Shown here piece by piece: positions 29,259 through 38,850 of a stretch of DNA of 64,000 nucleotides. Position numbers and translations under genes: made by a program. Each line of letters starts with the position of its first letter. Within the stretch, counting starts at the first letter, position 1. The notes under the pieces are model-generated. The model ran no database searches. It saw only the letters and a list, made by a program, of their open reading frames with translations, and had not been told where the DNA came from. The stretch lies in contig SMNZ01000007.1 in NCBI GenBank assembly GCA_004353515.1, forward strand, positions 1 through 64,000, written 5' to 3'. This stretch comes from Alteromonadaceae bacterium M269. Its GTDB lineage: Bacteria; Pseudomonadota; Gammaproteobacteria; Enterobacterales; Alteromonadaceae.

Positions 29259-30325
29259 GTAACGTTCACTCTTTTCAAAGTAAAGATGCCATCAGAGAAG
29301 AAGCTTGCTTATGGATTAGCCGAATTGATCGCGGCTTGTCTATCGAAGAGAAAGCCGAAATTCGCAAATGGGCTTCAACAAGTTCAGCACATGCGCTTGA
29401 ACTAAAACTCGCGGCCGAATTCTGGGATGAAACCAGTGTTCTTCAGGAATTGAGTAGCTTATTCCCATTACAATTTACCGAAAGTGAGCCCAAAGACAAT
29501 TATCTCCCGCCTGCGCTAGCCATTGCTTGTAGCGTGGTTTTAATCGCCTTTGTTTTTACCTTTCTCCCATTCAAAGGCTCAGAAAAACAGTTCGATGAAG
29601 ATAAGAAAGTTAGCTCTCATTATGTTTATGCAACGTCAATGGGAGAAAACCGTTCGTTCAGACTTCCCGATGGATCTGCCGCTCATTTAAATACTGACAG
29701 TGAATTATCGATCGATTACAAGCCCGATTCGCGCAGCTTGCAGTTGCTCAGAGGGGAAGTTCATTTCGATGTTGCACATGATGCAAAACGCCCATTCTCT
29801 GTTGAAGCTGGCGCATTGAGTGTTACCGCTATCGGAACTGCATTTAACATAGAACTAGGCGCAGAAGACATTGAGTTGTTAGTTACAGACGGTAGAGTTT
29901 TAGTGACCGAACAAAATATTGAAATTACCAGTACTGATGTTGAATCGCTTAAAGCGCAACCTATCAATAACGACAACCTCATAATCTCATCCGGAGAAAA
30001 AGCTAACTTAACTGCAAGTCGTGTGAAAAGTGCTGACGTTGAAACAGAAAAAGTGACACTAGCAGAAGTCCAAAAGGAACTTGCGTGGCAACAAGGCATG
30101 TTAGTTTTCCAAGGAGAGCAGTTATCTGTGGTCTTAGAGGAAGTGAGACGTTACAACGATATCAACTTTGATCTTGCTGACAAAACCTTGGGGCAGATAC
30201 AGGTTGCGGGATACTTCAAAGCGGGAGATATCGAGGGTCTGATTAATACGCTGGAAAGCAACTTCGATATTCAGCATGAACGTACTGAACCTAAACGTAT
30301 TAAGCTGTCTTCTGCTAATTTATAG
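29255..30325 (+). CDS. FecR-type anti-sigma / sigma regulator
   Basis: 356 residues. A cytoplasmic N-terminal DUF4880-like domain (EEACLWISRIDRGLSIEEKAEIRKWASTS), one TM at about 83-101 (LPPALAIACSVVLIAFVFTF), then the periplasmic FecR domain (SMGENRSFRLPDGSAAHLNTDSELSI, PFSVEAGALSVTAIGTAFNI). The C-terminal domain (FQGEQLSVVLEEVRRYN to IEGLINTLESNF) has the secretin/TonB short fold that meets the receptor STN domain. Translationally coupled to the sigma gene and followed by the STN receptor. Confidence 0.95.
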   Translation: MSNVHSFQSKDAIREEACLWISRIDRGLSIEEKAEIRKWASTSSAHALELKLAAEFWDETSVLQELSSLFPLQFTESEPKDNYLPPALAIACSVVLIAFVFTFLPFKGSEKQFDEDKKVSSHYVYATSMGENRSFRLPDGSAAHLNTDSELSIDYKPDSRSLQLLRGEVHFDVAHDAKRPFSVEAGALSVTAIGTAFNIELGAEDIELLVTDGRVLVTEQNIEITSTDVESLKAQPINNDNLIISSGEKANLTASRVKSADVETEKVTLAEVQKELAWQQGMLVFQGEQLSVVLEEVRRYNDINFDLADKTLGQIQVAGYFKAGDIEGLINTLESNFDIQHERTEPKRIKLSSANL

Positions 30326-30459
30326 AATTCACAAGTAGTAACAAACCCTAGTGTTAATCAAATTACCGTTGTGGTAATTTTTTTACTTTTCGAAAAACCA
30401 ATAGAGGAATCTTCTTTCTGAATTGTCTAGTTATATTGTTCAGTTGGAAAATAGGCGAA

Positions 30460-33372
30460 ATGCACCATTGTTCAACGTCGGCTTGGAGGAGGCTTTTTCC
30501 CCTTTTAAGCTTGTTGCTCTGCTTTTCGTCTTTCGATTCTTTTGCACAAAAGAGTGTCGAGTTTGACATTGATGCGAAAAGAGCTGACCTGGCTTTAATT
30601 GAATTTGCACAACAAGCCAATCAGACGCTGCTTTTCTCATTCGAAATGACAAGCCAACACCAAACTAATGCACTGAAAGGTAACTATTCGCCTAAATTGG
30701 GCCTAATTAAGTTACTTGAAGGCACCGCATTATACGCAGTAGAAAATGAGTCCGGCCAACTGAGCATAAATACAATAACAAGTTGGAGGAACACAAAGGT
30801 GAATAAGAAAAGTAAGCTACAAGCTGCACTAGCACCACTACTAGCAGTTGGCGCAGTACAAGCTCCCCTAGCGCAAGAAGAAGAGCAAAACGTCCAGAAA
30901 GTTGAAAGAATTAACGTGGTTGGTAGCCGTGTCGCTGGTCGCTCGGCAGAAGATCTACCCGTTCCGGTAGATATTCTATCGGCAGAAGCACTCGCCAATA
31001 CCGGGCAGACAGAAGTAGGCAGAATGCTGCAAACCATCGCGCCATCGTTTAACTTCTCCTCATCCTCAATCAGTGACGGTACTGATGCTTTAAGACCAGC
31101 CACACTCAGAGGGCTAGGACCAGATCAAACTCTTGTCCTCATTAACGGCAAAAGACGTCACCAAGCTTCACTTATTCACATTAACACCTCTGTTGGGCGA
31201 GGTACTGCGGGTACCGATCTAAACGCTATCCCAGCTGTCTCAATCAAGCGAATAGAAATTCTCCGTGATGGCGCGGCTGCACAATACGGTTCAGATGCCA
31301 TTGCAGGGGTCATTAACTTAGTTCTTAAAGACAGTGCCGAAAGCGGCAGTGTGTCAGCATCCTATGGTGAGTATTCAGAAGGCGATGGCGAAACAACGAA
31401 CATCAACGTCAATAAGGGTTTTTCTCTAGGCGATGAAGGCTTTTTTAATGTCGCCCTTAACTTTCGCGACCGAGGCTTTACTAACCGTGCAGGGCTTCAT
31501 GGTTCATGTCAGTTCCCGGGTTGTACAACACTCGCTAATGGTAATTTGCTGGCTGCTGATCCCAGAGAATTAACGGCACCTCGCGATACATTCAGAATTG
31601 GTGATGCCGAATCAGAGCAGTTTGCGTTAACGATAAACACAGCTTATGAAATCGGCGATGGTGAACTCTATGGATTTATCACTTACTCAAGAAGAGATAA
31701 TGAATCTGCGGCTTTCTTCCGCGACAATGCAAACCTAAACGGCAACCCACGTTTGCAGGATGGTGACGCAACAATTCCCGATGGCTTCTTACCTTTAATC
31801 AACACTGAAATCGATGATGTCTCCTATAACTTTGGTTATAAGACTGTTTTTGATAACGATGCGTCTCTCGACATTTCTTATACCTACGGTGAGAACACCA
31901 TAGATTATGTTACTAGTGACTCAATCAATGCGTCTTTCGCCAACGAATTGCGTTTTAACCGAGGCCTTTCCGCAGATGAGATCAGAGCGACTATTCCAAG
32001 AGAAGCGGACGCTTACGGATTAGAGTTAACACTGCAAACAATTAACGTTGACTACTCACAGAGCTTCGGTGACTTACAACTCTCAATAGGTGCTGAAATC
32101 CGAGAAGATGAATACCGCATCATTCCCGGTGAAGAATTGTCTTTTGCCGACTTTGATACCATTAACGGTGTCAATATTTTTGAAGGCCAAAGTGGCGGTA
32201 TCGGCAGTGAAAATGCCTCAGGCGGTATCCAAGGTTTCCCAGGTATTGGTCCTGACTCAGCGGTGGATGAAAGTCGTGACGTAATCTCTTTTTACGTCGA
32301 TGCTGAGTACTACTTTAGCGACCGCTTCTTAGCAAGTGCAGCAATTCGTTACGATGATTATGACGGCTTTGGTGATACGACCAACTTTAAAGTCGCTGCC
32401 AACTACGAACTTACTGATAATGTTCGTATTCGTGGCGCTGCAAGTACTGGCTTTAGAGCTCCATCCCTTCAACAATTGTTTTTCAATAATATCGGAACGC
32501 AGTTTGTCGTTAATGACCAAGGTGATCTAATCCAACAGCAAGTCGGTACATTCCGCAATGACAGTGAACTCGCTCAAGCTATTGGTATACCTGAGCTTCA
32601 GGAGGAAGAATCAACAAACTGGAGTATTGGTGCAGTATTCAACCCAATAGATTCAGTCAGCATCACTGTAGATTACTACTCAATTGATATCGACGATCGT
32701 ATTGTTATCAGTAACCGCTTGGGTGAAGGATTATCAGCCACTCTGGATGCTGCGTTGTTAGCCGCAGGTGCTGGCGCAGGTCAGTTTTTCTTAAACGGTG
32801 CAGACACTGAGACCGACGGTATCGATATCGTTGCGACTTGGAATACAGAGCTAGGCAAAGGTTTGTTAGATCTCTCATTTGCAGCCAACTTCACAGAAAC
32901 TGATGTGGTTAATCTATTCACGCCTGTTGGTAGTGGGTTAGAGACATTAACGACAGACCAAGTATTCTCAGAACAAGATATTTCAATCATCGAAGAATGG
33001 CAGCCAGAAGACCGCGTGAGTTTATCAGGCGTTTATCGTATTGATGACTTCACTGTTAACCTATCTTTCAACCGCTACGGTGAATACACAGTAACAGACG
33101 GTGGTCGCCAAACCTACGGAGCAGAAGTCTTAACTGATCTTCGTGTTGCTTATCAGTTAAACGACAACCTCTCGTTTAACATCGGTGCCAACAACTTGTT
33201 CGATGTGACGCCGGATAGAAATACCATTGGTAACTCTAGAGCAGGGACCATTGTTGATGCCAACGGCAATGTGATTGTCAGCAGTGATGGAGTGTTCCAA
33301 TTCTCGCGTCGCTCCGCACCATTCGGTTTTAACGGTGCATTCTATTACGCCGGGTTTGAATACAACTTCTAA
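30460..33372 (+). CDS. STN-domain TonB-dependent transducer-receptor with an internal second signal peptide
   Basis: About 970 residues. ATG 30460 (AGGCGAA upstream) starts a signal peptide ending near FDSFAQ, followed by an STN signalling domain (SVEFDIDAKRADLALIEFAQ to GTALYAVENESGQLSINTI). Directly after, in frame, comes NKKSKLQAALAPLLAVGAV plus QAPLAQ, a complete second signal peptide whose first codon is GTG 30799 with GGAGGA upstream. Then ERINVVGSRVAGRS, the plug (VLINGKRRHQ, ILRDGAAAQYGSDAIAGVINL) and a barrel ending in F. It is paired with FecI/FecR, so the STN domain should signal to FecR. The plug resembles the sugar/oligomer receptors common in alteromonads; ligand unknown. A TTG at 30436 is another possible start. 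Confidence 0.9.
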   Translation: MHHCSTSAWRRLFPLLSLLLCFSSFDSFAQKSVEFDIDAKRADLALIEFAQQANQTLLFSFEMTSQHQTNALKGNYSPKLGLIKLLEGTALYAVENESGQLSINTITSWRNTKVNKKSKLQAALAPLLAVGAVQAPLAQEEEQNVQKVERINVVGSRVAGRSAEDLPVPVDILSAEALANTGQTEVGRMLQTIAPSFNFSSSSISDGTDALRPATLRGLGPDQTLVLINGKRRHQASLIHINTSVGRGTAGTDLNAIPAVSIKRIEILRDGAAAQYGSDAIAGVINLVLKDSAESGSVSASYGEYSEGDGETTNINVNKGFSLGDEGFFNVALNFRDRGFTNRAGLHGSCQFPGCTTLANGNLLAADPRELTAPRDTFRIGDAESEQFALTINTAYEIGDGELYGFITYSRRDNESAAFFRDNANLNGNPRLQDGDATIPDGFLPLINTEIDDVSYNFGYKTVFDNDASLDISYTYGENTIDYVTSDSINASFANELRFNRGLSADEIRATIPREADAYGLELTLQTINVDYSQSFGDLQLSIGAEIREDEYRIIPGEELSFADFDTINGVNIFEGQSGGIGSENASGGIQGFPGIGPDSAVDESRDVISFYVDAEYYFSDRFLASAAIRYDDYDGFGDTTNFKVAANYELTDNVRIRGAASTGFRAPSLQQLFFNNIGTQFVVNDQGDLIQQQVGTFRNDSELAQAIGIPELQEEESTNWSIGAVFNPIDSVSITVDYYSIDIDDRIVISNRLGEGLSATLDAALLAAGAGAGQFFLNGADTETDGIDIVATWNTELGKGLLDLSFAANFTETDVVNLFTPVGSGLETLTTDQVFSEQDISIIEEWQPEDRVSLSGVYRIDDFTVNLSFNRYGEYTVTDGGRQTYGAEVLTDLRVAYQLNDNLSFNIGANNLFDVTPDRNTIGNSRAGTIVDANGNVIVSSDGVFQFSRRSAPFGFNGAFYYAGFEYNF
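30785..30801 (+). promoter_or_regulatory. Internal ribosome site and GTG start inside the receptor gene
   Basis: GGAGGA at 30785-30790, an 8-nt spacer and GTG at 30799-30801, in the same frame as the receptor. Initiation here would make a receptor of about 857 residues with its own classical signal peptide and no STN domain. Confidence 0.6.
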
Positions 33373-33392
33373 ACTTTTTCGACGAAATCAAC

Positions 33393-33420
33393 TAGACCGC
33401 TCGTTATTATGAGCGGTCTA
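33393..33420. terminator. Hairpin between convergent receptor and phoD genes
   Basis: Perfect 10-bp arms TAGACCGCTC and GAGCGGTCTA with an 8-nt loop. No T tract, but its position between two gene ends suggests a shared terminator. Confidence 0.6.
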
Positions 33421-33438
33421 TCATTCATACCGAATCAC

Positions 33439-35220
33439 CTAAACGAGTTTAATCCCTGGTTCTCCAACTTTCGATTCGGCGATTTGTGCTCTCGCAGTTA
33501 GCTCAGAGTATGACCGTGACAAAATAGTATCGACAAAATGCCAATGGGGCGTCACTTTATCTCGGGTAAAAGTTACGGTTAAAAAGCCACGATCTGAAGC
33601 ATTCATGTACTGCAAGCCTTCAATCAATTGTACTATTCCAGCTTCGGTAGGTTGAATGTCATCCTTCGACAAATTTAAGTAAGACTCTAGTCCTGGAGAG
33701 GAGACACCTGGTGTGGCAAACTCAACGGCGACGGTATCGCCTTTATAATCTTTTATGTCGTTCGCCCACGCGTTATGTGTATCTCCCGCAAGTACAACCA
33801 TATTCTTTTTAAAGTATTTAGCGGCGCCTAAAATAGCTTCACGCTCAGCGGCGTAACCATCCCACGCATCGAGGTTATAAGGGATATTAGGCAGCTGTAA
33901 TAACTGTATAACCTCGTCTGTTAAGCGAGCATTATTCGCTTTGAAAAACTCAATTTCAGCAGGCTTTAAGTCGGGATCGTTTGCCTTAACCTTCTGCCCT
34001 AGAAGAGCCAATTGCGACAATTCAGCATACTCAGGTGTACTAAGTTTTTGAGTCACTATGGCTGCAGGGAATAACATTCTTCCCATCAAGACTTGCTGCC
34101 CCAAGACCTGCCACGTACCTTCCGATGATTTTAAACTCGACTTCAGCCAATTAAGCTGCTCTAGACCTAACAGAGTCCGGTCTACGGCAGAAACATCTTG
34201 TTTAAACCTGTCACCGTCAAAGCTCCCTGTCGCTTCGTCAGTATAATCACTGTATTCGAGCTGCTTATCTCGACCTACCACTCGTGTATCCAGCATGTAT
34301 AGGTCGACCATATCTCCGAAGCTAAATGCTCGGTTGATGATCTCATTATTGTCTTCGACTATGGGGCGAATAGGCATCCACTCAAAATAAGCTTGAAGAG
34401 CCGCAAGTTTACGTTCCTCAAAACTCCCTTCATCTTCGCTATGATTTTGAGCGCCACCGAGATAAGTATCATTACAAATTTCGTGATCGTCCCAAACACA
34501 AATAAAGGGCGCTTGTTGATGCAGTTTTTGTAAGCTTTCATCACTGCGATATTGTGCATAGCGCGTTCTGTAATCGGTAAGCGTTATCGTCTCGCCGGCA
34601 GGCAGTACTTCTCGTCCCAATCGCGCTGCGTTTTCTGTGGCATAACCATCTCGACCATATTCATAGATGTAATCCCCCAAATGAAGCACTGCATCCAAGT
34701 TCGATTCTTTGGTTGCTAAATCATAGACATTGAAAAAGCCCGCGGGAAAATTGGAACACGAAAAAACAGCCAATTTAACCGACTCTACCGAGCCACTAGG
34801 AAGCGTTTTTGTTTTACCAATATCAGACTGGGCATTACCGCTCGTAAAGCGGTAATAATATGTGGTACCTGCCGTTAACCCTACAGCATCAATCTTCACT
34901 GTATAGTCAGTTTCGCTACCAATCAGTGTTTCACCATTAGTGACGAGCTGCTGAAAGTCCTTATCCGTTGAGACTTCCCAAGCAACTGACAACTTTTTGT
35001 TGAAACTCCTATCAACAGGTGAAACACGCGTCCACAGAATGACAGCATCTTGAGTCGGATCACCACTAGCCACGCCGTGTTCGAACTTAACAGGAACAGG
35101 TACGCTAGTTTGATTAGAATCTGAAGATTGAGTGGAAGCACATCCCATAAGACCATGAGATACGATCGCAAAACCCACACCTCGAGAGGCTAAGGTGAGA
35201 AAGTGGCGGCGTGTTAACAT
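33439..35220 (-). CDS. phoD: Alkaline phosphatase D family protein, Tat-exported lipoprotein
   Basis: 593 residues. The N-terminus has a twin-arginine motif (LTRRHFLTLA) and ends in a lipobox (LMGC), so it is exported folded and lipid-anchored. An N-terminal fibronectin-like domain (VKFEHGVASGDPTQDAVILWTRV) is followed by the PhoD metallophosphatase core: AVFSCSNFPAGFFNVYDL, LDAVLHLGDYIYEYGRDG, FICVWDDHEICNDTYLGG and VVLAGDTHNAWAND. It cleaves phosphodi- or monoesters with Ca/Fe-type metals. Convergent with the STN receptor, so not in its operon. Confidence 0.95.
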   Translation of the reverse strand: MLTRRHFLTLASRGVGFAIVSHGLMGCASTQSSDSNQTSVPVPVKFEHGVASGDPTQDAVILWTRVSPVDRSFNKKLSVAWEVSTDKDFQQLVTNGETLIGSETDYTVKIDAVGLTAGTTYYYRFTSGNAQSDIGKTKTLPSGSVESVKLAVFSCSNFPAGFFNVYDLATKESNLDAVLHLGDYIYEYGRDGYATENAARLGREVLPAGETITLTDYRTRYAQYRSDESLQKLHQQAPFICVWDDHEICNDTYLGGAQNHSEDEGSFEERKLAALQAYFEWMPIRPIVEDNNEIINRAFSFGDMVDLYMLDTRVVGRDKQLEYSDYTDEATGSFDGDRFKQDVSAVDRTLLGLEQLNWLKSSLKSSEGTWQVLGQQVLMGRMLFPAAIVTQKLSTPEYAELSQLALLGQKVKANDPDLKPAEIEFFKANNARLTDEVIQLLQLPNIPYNLDAWDGYAAEREAILGAAKYFKKNMVVLAGDTHNAWANDIKDYKGDTVAVEFATPGVSSPGLESYLNLSKDDIQPTEAGIVQLIEGLQYMNASDRGFLTVTFTRDKVTPHWHFVDTILSRSYSELTARAQIAESKVGEPGIKLV

Positions 35221-35323
35221 ATTTTTTCCGTTGAATGAGTTAACTAATTAACTTCATAGCCTAACAACGAAAAATGACAATTAGGTAACACAACCACCAG
35301 ATTGTTATTTATCTCGTTAGCAG

Positions 35324-38300
35324 CTAATTTGGTCCTTGATCATGGAACCATAGCTTAGGTAACTCGCGTTGACGCGGCCACTCTTCTTCTAAAGTATCAT
35401 CGTTATATAAACGTCCATTGGCCATCACGCGATGGATATCTATTGTATTTTTCAAGTCATCGCGAGGGTCGCTATTTAAGATAACCAGATCGGCAAATTT
35501 TCCTGCTTCAATAGAACCAACCTCTTGGGCATGTCCAATGATATGCGCGCTATCGATTGTCGCCGCTTTAAGTGCTTCCATAGGTGTTGCTTTGCCTGAA
35601 CCGAGAGACCAAAGCTCCCAGTGATACCCTAAGCCTTGGAATTGCCCGTGAGAACCGACACCAACTTTGCCGCCCGCACGTTGAATATCAATCGCAGAAT
35701 CCGCTATCCGAGTGAACGCATACTCTTCATCACGAACCCATGGCGCGCGTTTAGTGCGGCCATCAATAATTGAATGCGGCATAAAACGGTTTATCTTCTC
35801 GTCATCATGCGGGTTGTAGCGTGTAAACCAGTAATTCTCACCCCAGGGGCCGCCATAGGTAACGAGTAAGGTGGGCGTATAGCCAATCCCTGTCTGAGTG
35901 GCTAACTGCAGTACATCTTTGTACAGCGGATAAGCAGGCAAGTTGTGTTCATTACCTGCAAATCCGTCAATCATATGTGTTAGATCCAATTTAGTATCCA
36001 GAGCACCTTCCGTTGTCGGCATAATTCCCACTTCCTTCGAAGCCTGAATAATAAGCTGACGCTGCTTTCGATTGCCGCTGACGTAGGCTTTAATGTTCTT
36101 AGTACGATAATGCTCTTTATAGCGTTTAAGTACGTTAACAGCGTCTTTCTTATTCTTAATATTGGTATCCGCAAAAACTCCAGGGCCGGTGGACCAAGCT
36201 CGTAAGCCAATGATTTTCCCGGCTTCCACCATATCCTGATAAGCAAAGATATCCGTTGTACCGGTTTGAACATCCAGACCACTGGTGACACCGTAGGCTA
36301 GATTAGCCAGGAATGGCCAAAAGTATTCCTCTATCACTTCGTTACGGAGCCTATTACGCCAGTGGCTATGAGAATCAACAAAACCTGGCGTGATAAACTT
36401 GCCTGACATATCCCTGATTTCAGCGCCATTAGGAATAGCTACTTCACCTTGTTGACCAACAGCAACAAACTTTCCGTTTGTCACAACAATATCGGCGTTT
36501 TCGATGACTCCCTGCGCCCCCATAGTAATAGCTGTAGCACCTCTAAATACTATGCTTCCCTCAGGGTTATCTCGGGGAACTTCAATTCTAGCGACGTATG
36601 ACTTATATGATGGCTTGGCGTCTTCTTCCTTATTTTTGGCAACCTCAGTACCCTCTTCCGAGTCGCCTTTATCGCCATCTTCATTAGCGTTTTTCTTATC
36701 TTCTTTCTTTTCAGGTTTTACCCACTCAACGTCCGCTAAGGCTTGAGTATAGAAGGTACTTCCCGTTGACCATAAAATGGTTTCCCCATCATCAGTCCAA
36801 TCAAAGTAATCAACGCCGAAATCGGAAAGCGTTTTTAATGGAACAACACCACCAGACACCTTAACAGTTTGTGCTTTCTTTCCTATTTGAGGAACATGAA
36901 GAACGTGCAACTGCTGTTGAGATCGAGCCAGTGCATACTTGCCATTTGGGCTTAGTCGCATATCGCGAGCTGGCGCTGGACGTGTCGCTGTGAAATTTCC
37001 TTGGCCAGTGACTTTGACGTGCTCTCGGCGGTCAGTGCCGTCTAGTCTTACAGAGAACAACGTTCCTCCACCATATAAATTCACACGATTATCATCATGA
37101 CCAAAATGGATGCTACCGAAGTTATCGCCTGTCATGACGACTCGTATCTTCTTCGTCTTCACATCAATAGCAATCAAGTCTCTCTGAACTCTCGCGTTAC
37201 CTTGATTAAACTGATAATTAGATGCTCGAATAGCAAGGACTTCTTTACCATCGGGGGTGAAATTTGGATCTGAATAATAACTCGATAAGCTTGTCAGTTT
37301 TTCCGGTTTACCACGCCCATTGGCGCGCATCTGCCAAATATCACCACCCTCTGCGTTCCAGGTTATGTAAGTGATATATTTGCCGTCTTTAGACCAGCTT
37401 GGTTGAAATACTTTACTTCCGGCACGTTTAATTTTTTTGGGTGAAGCGCCGTCTTCCAGTGACATGGTGTATAACTCACCCAAGGCAGAAAATACCACCG
37501 TATCGCCGTCTGGAGATAAAGAAGGTGTTTGCACCATACGAGCAACAACCGGACCTTTCGGGTCCTTGTCCTGATTGACAAGATCAGGGCCGATATCGAG
37601 CTTAACCTTGGCATTGAAAGGAATAACAGACATATCCCCACTGTCCAAATCAATCCGTTGAATCTTGCCGTCAACAGCAGTAATAATGGCACTACCGTCA
37701 GGCACAAAACTGTATGCAGGAAGTAAATCACGTGACGCTCTTGATTCTTGATCATCATGTGTCACCGGATATGCCAACCAGCGATCTTCGCCAGTCTCAA
37801 TATTTCTCACTCTGAAGCCGGTTTCCGCTTCATAACGAGTTCCATAAACCAATATATTTCCATCAGGTGATATTCTGGGGCGAAGTGCTCCCCCTTGCGC
37901 AGTAACTATAGTGTCTGTTGTTCCCTCTCTTAAGTCTCGACGCACAACTCGCCAAGGAAAGTTCGTCATGTTGTATTGGAACCCACCTTGCCTAGTAGCA
38001 TAGTACAAGTAATTCCCATCCGTTGATGCCGACACACCCTGCGAATTATTTTGTTGATCTCTCGGAGTATCACTCTTTGGACGAGATTTCGTAATCTGAA
38101 TGCCTTTGCCACCATCTTTGTGATACATCCAAATTTCGTTTGCGCCTAAACCGCGCGTTAGCTGTGACGTGAATACATATTGACCATCAGCAGACCACTC
38201 TGGGCTCATGAGTTGCCCGCTGGCCAACGAAGAAAGCTTCTTAGGCTCTGAACCGTCAATCTTGGCTCGGTATAAGTTTTCAGAACCCCCTTCATCAGAA

Positions 38301-38689
38301 ATAAAGGCAATATGTTCACCATTTGGAGACACAGAAGGCTGAGATTGAAATCCAAAACCGTCAATAATTCGTTCAGCATCTCCTCCCTGCATCGGTAATT
38401 TATAGATATCACCTAGCAACTCAAAAACGATACTTTGCCCGTCAGGAGTTACATCAAGAGAAATCCATGTCGCTTCATCGGTTTCGAACTCGACACTCCT
38501 TTCAGCTTCAAGTGGTAGCCCTTTTTTGTCGTCTTTACCTTCAGCTGCGCCAGGAGCTCCCGGTGCTAGCAGGGTATCGACTGGAGGTTCTTTCCACTTT
38601 TCTAAGACTGGCTCTGCCAAATTTACCGAAGCACTTAAGACGCTAATGCTCATGACAATAGATGACGCAACAATGGCTTTTCGAAACAT
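35324..38689 (-). CDS. Exported propeller-amidohydrolase, 1121 residues
   Basis: Signal peptide at the N-terminus, then about 620 residues of WD40-like PD40/TolB propeller repeats (QSIVFELLGDIYKLPMQGGDAERI, QPSVSPNGEHIAFISDEGG, PEWSADGQYVFTSQ, and more). A charged linker with EDKKNANEDGDKGDSEEG leads into an imidazolonepropionase-type amidohydrolase domain from about residue 700 (metal ligands DSHSHW near 770; IEAGKFADLVILNSDP near the end). The propeller may gate or bind a peptide-like substrate, as in tricorn-type hydrolases. The actual substrate is unknown. Monocistronic. Confidence 0.92.
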   Translation of the reverse strand: MFRKAIVASSIVMSISVLSASVNLAEPVLEKWKEPPVDTLLAPGAPGAAEGKDDKKGLPLEAERSVEFETDEATWISLDVTPDGQSIVFELLGDIYKLPMQGGDAERIIDGFGFQSQPSVSPNGEHIAFISDEGGSENLYRAKIDGSEPKKLSSLASGQLMSPEWSADGQYVFTSQLTRGLGANEIWMYHKDGGKGIQITKSRPKSDTPRDQQNNSQGVSASTDGNYLYYATRQGGFQYNMTNFPWRVVRRDLREGTTDTIVTAQGGALRPRISPDGNILVYGTRYEAETGFRVRNIETGEDRWLAYPVTHDDQESRASRDLLPAYSFVPDGSAIITAVDGKIQRIDLDSGDMSVIPFNAKVKLDIGPDLVNQDKDPKGPVVARMVQTPSLSPDGDTVVFSALGELYTMSLEDGASPKKIKRAGSKVFQPSWSKDGKYITYITWNAEGGDIWQMRANGRGKPEKLTSLSSYYSDPNFTPDGKEVLAIRASNYQFNQGNARVQRDLIAIDVKTKKIRVVMTGDNFGSIHFGHDDNRVNLYGGGTLFSVRLDGTDRREHVKVTGQGNFTATRPAPARDMRLSPNGKYALARSQQQLHVLHVPQIGKKAQTVKVSGGVVPLKTLSDFGVDYFDWTDDGETILWSTGSTFYTQALADVEWVKPEKKEDKKNANEDGDKGDSEEGTEVAKNKEEDAKPSYKSYVARIEVPRDNPEGSIVFRGATAITMGAQGVIENADIVVTNGKFVAVGQQGEVAIPNGAEIRDMSGKFITPGFVDSHSHWRNRLRNEVIEEYFWPFLANLAYGVTSGLDVQTGTTDIFAYQDMVEAGKIIGLRAWSTGPGVFADTNIKNKKDAVNVLKRYKEHYRTKNIKAYVSGNRKQRQLIIQASKEVGIMPTTEGALDTKLDLTHMIDGFAGNEHNLPAYPLYKDVLQLATQTGIGYTPTLLVTYGGPWGENYWFTRYNPHDDEKINRFMPHSIIDGRTKRAPWVRDEEYAFTRIADSAIDIQRAGGKVGVGSHGQFQGLGYHWELWSLGSGKATPMEALKAATIDSAHIIGHAQEVGSIEAGKFADLVILNSDPRDDLKNTIDIHRVMANGRLYNDDTLEEEWPRQRELPKLWFHDQGPN

Positions 38690-38850
38690 AGCCTAGTATC
38701 CCTATAATAATTATTTGAACTGGACATTCAGGAAAGAAATGAAGCTATCATGGGCTTAATTGGTGTTCAATTTACCGCCACAAATAGACAATAATGTCAG
38801 TGTAAGGAAAACCGTGCTATTAGGATCTGTAGAACGTTCCTTTACAGACC

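Noticed and set aside
29761-30099. A 112-residue minus-strand ORF inside the FecR-like gene
   Set aside because: Composition is typical of an antisense shadow frame; the plus-strand domain assignment is clear.
33393-35220. Reading phoD as part of the STN-receptor operon
   Set aside because: The genes are convergent with a hairpin between them, so they cannot share a transcript.
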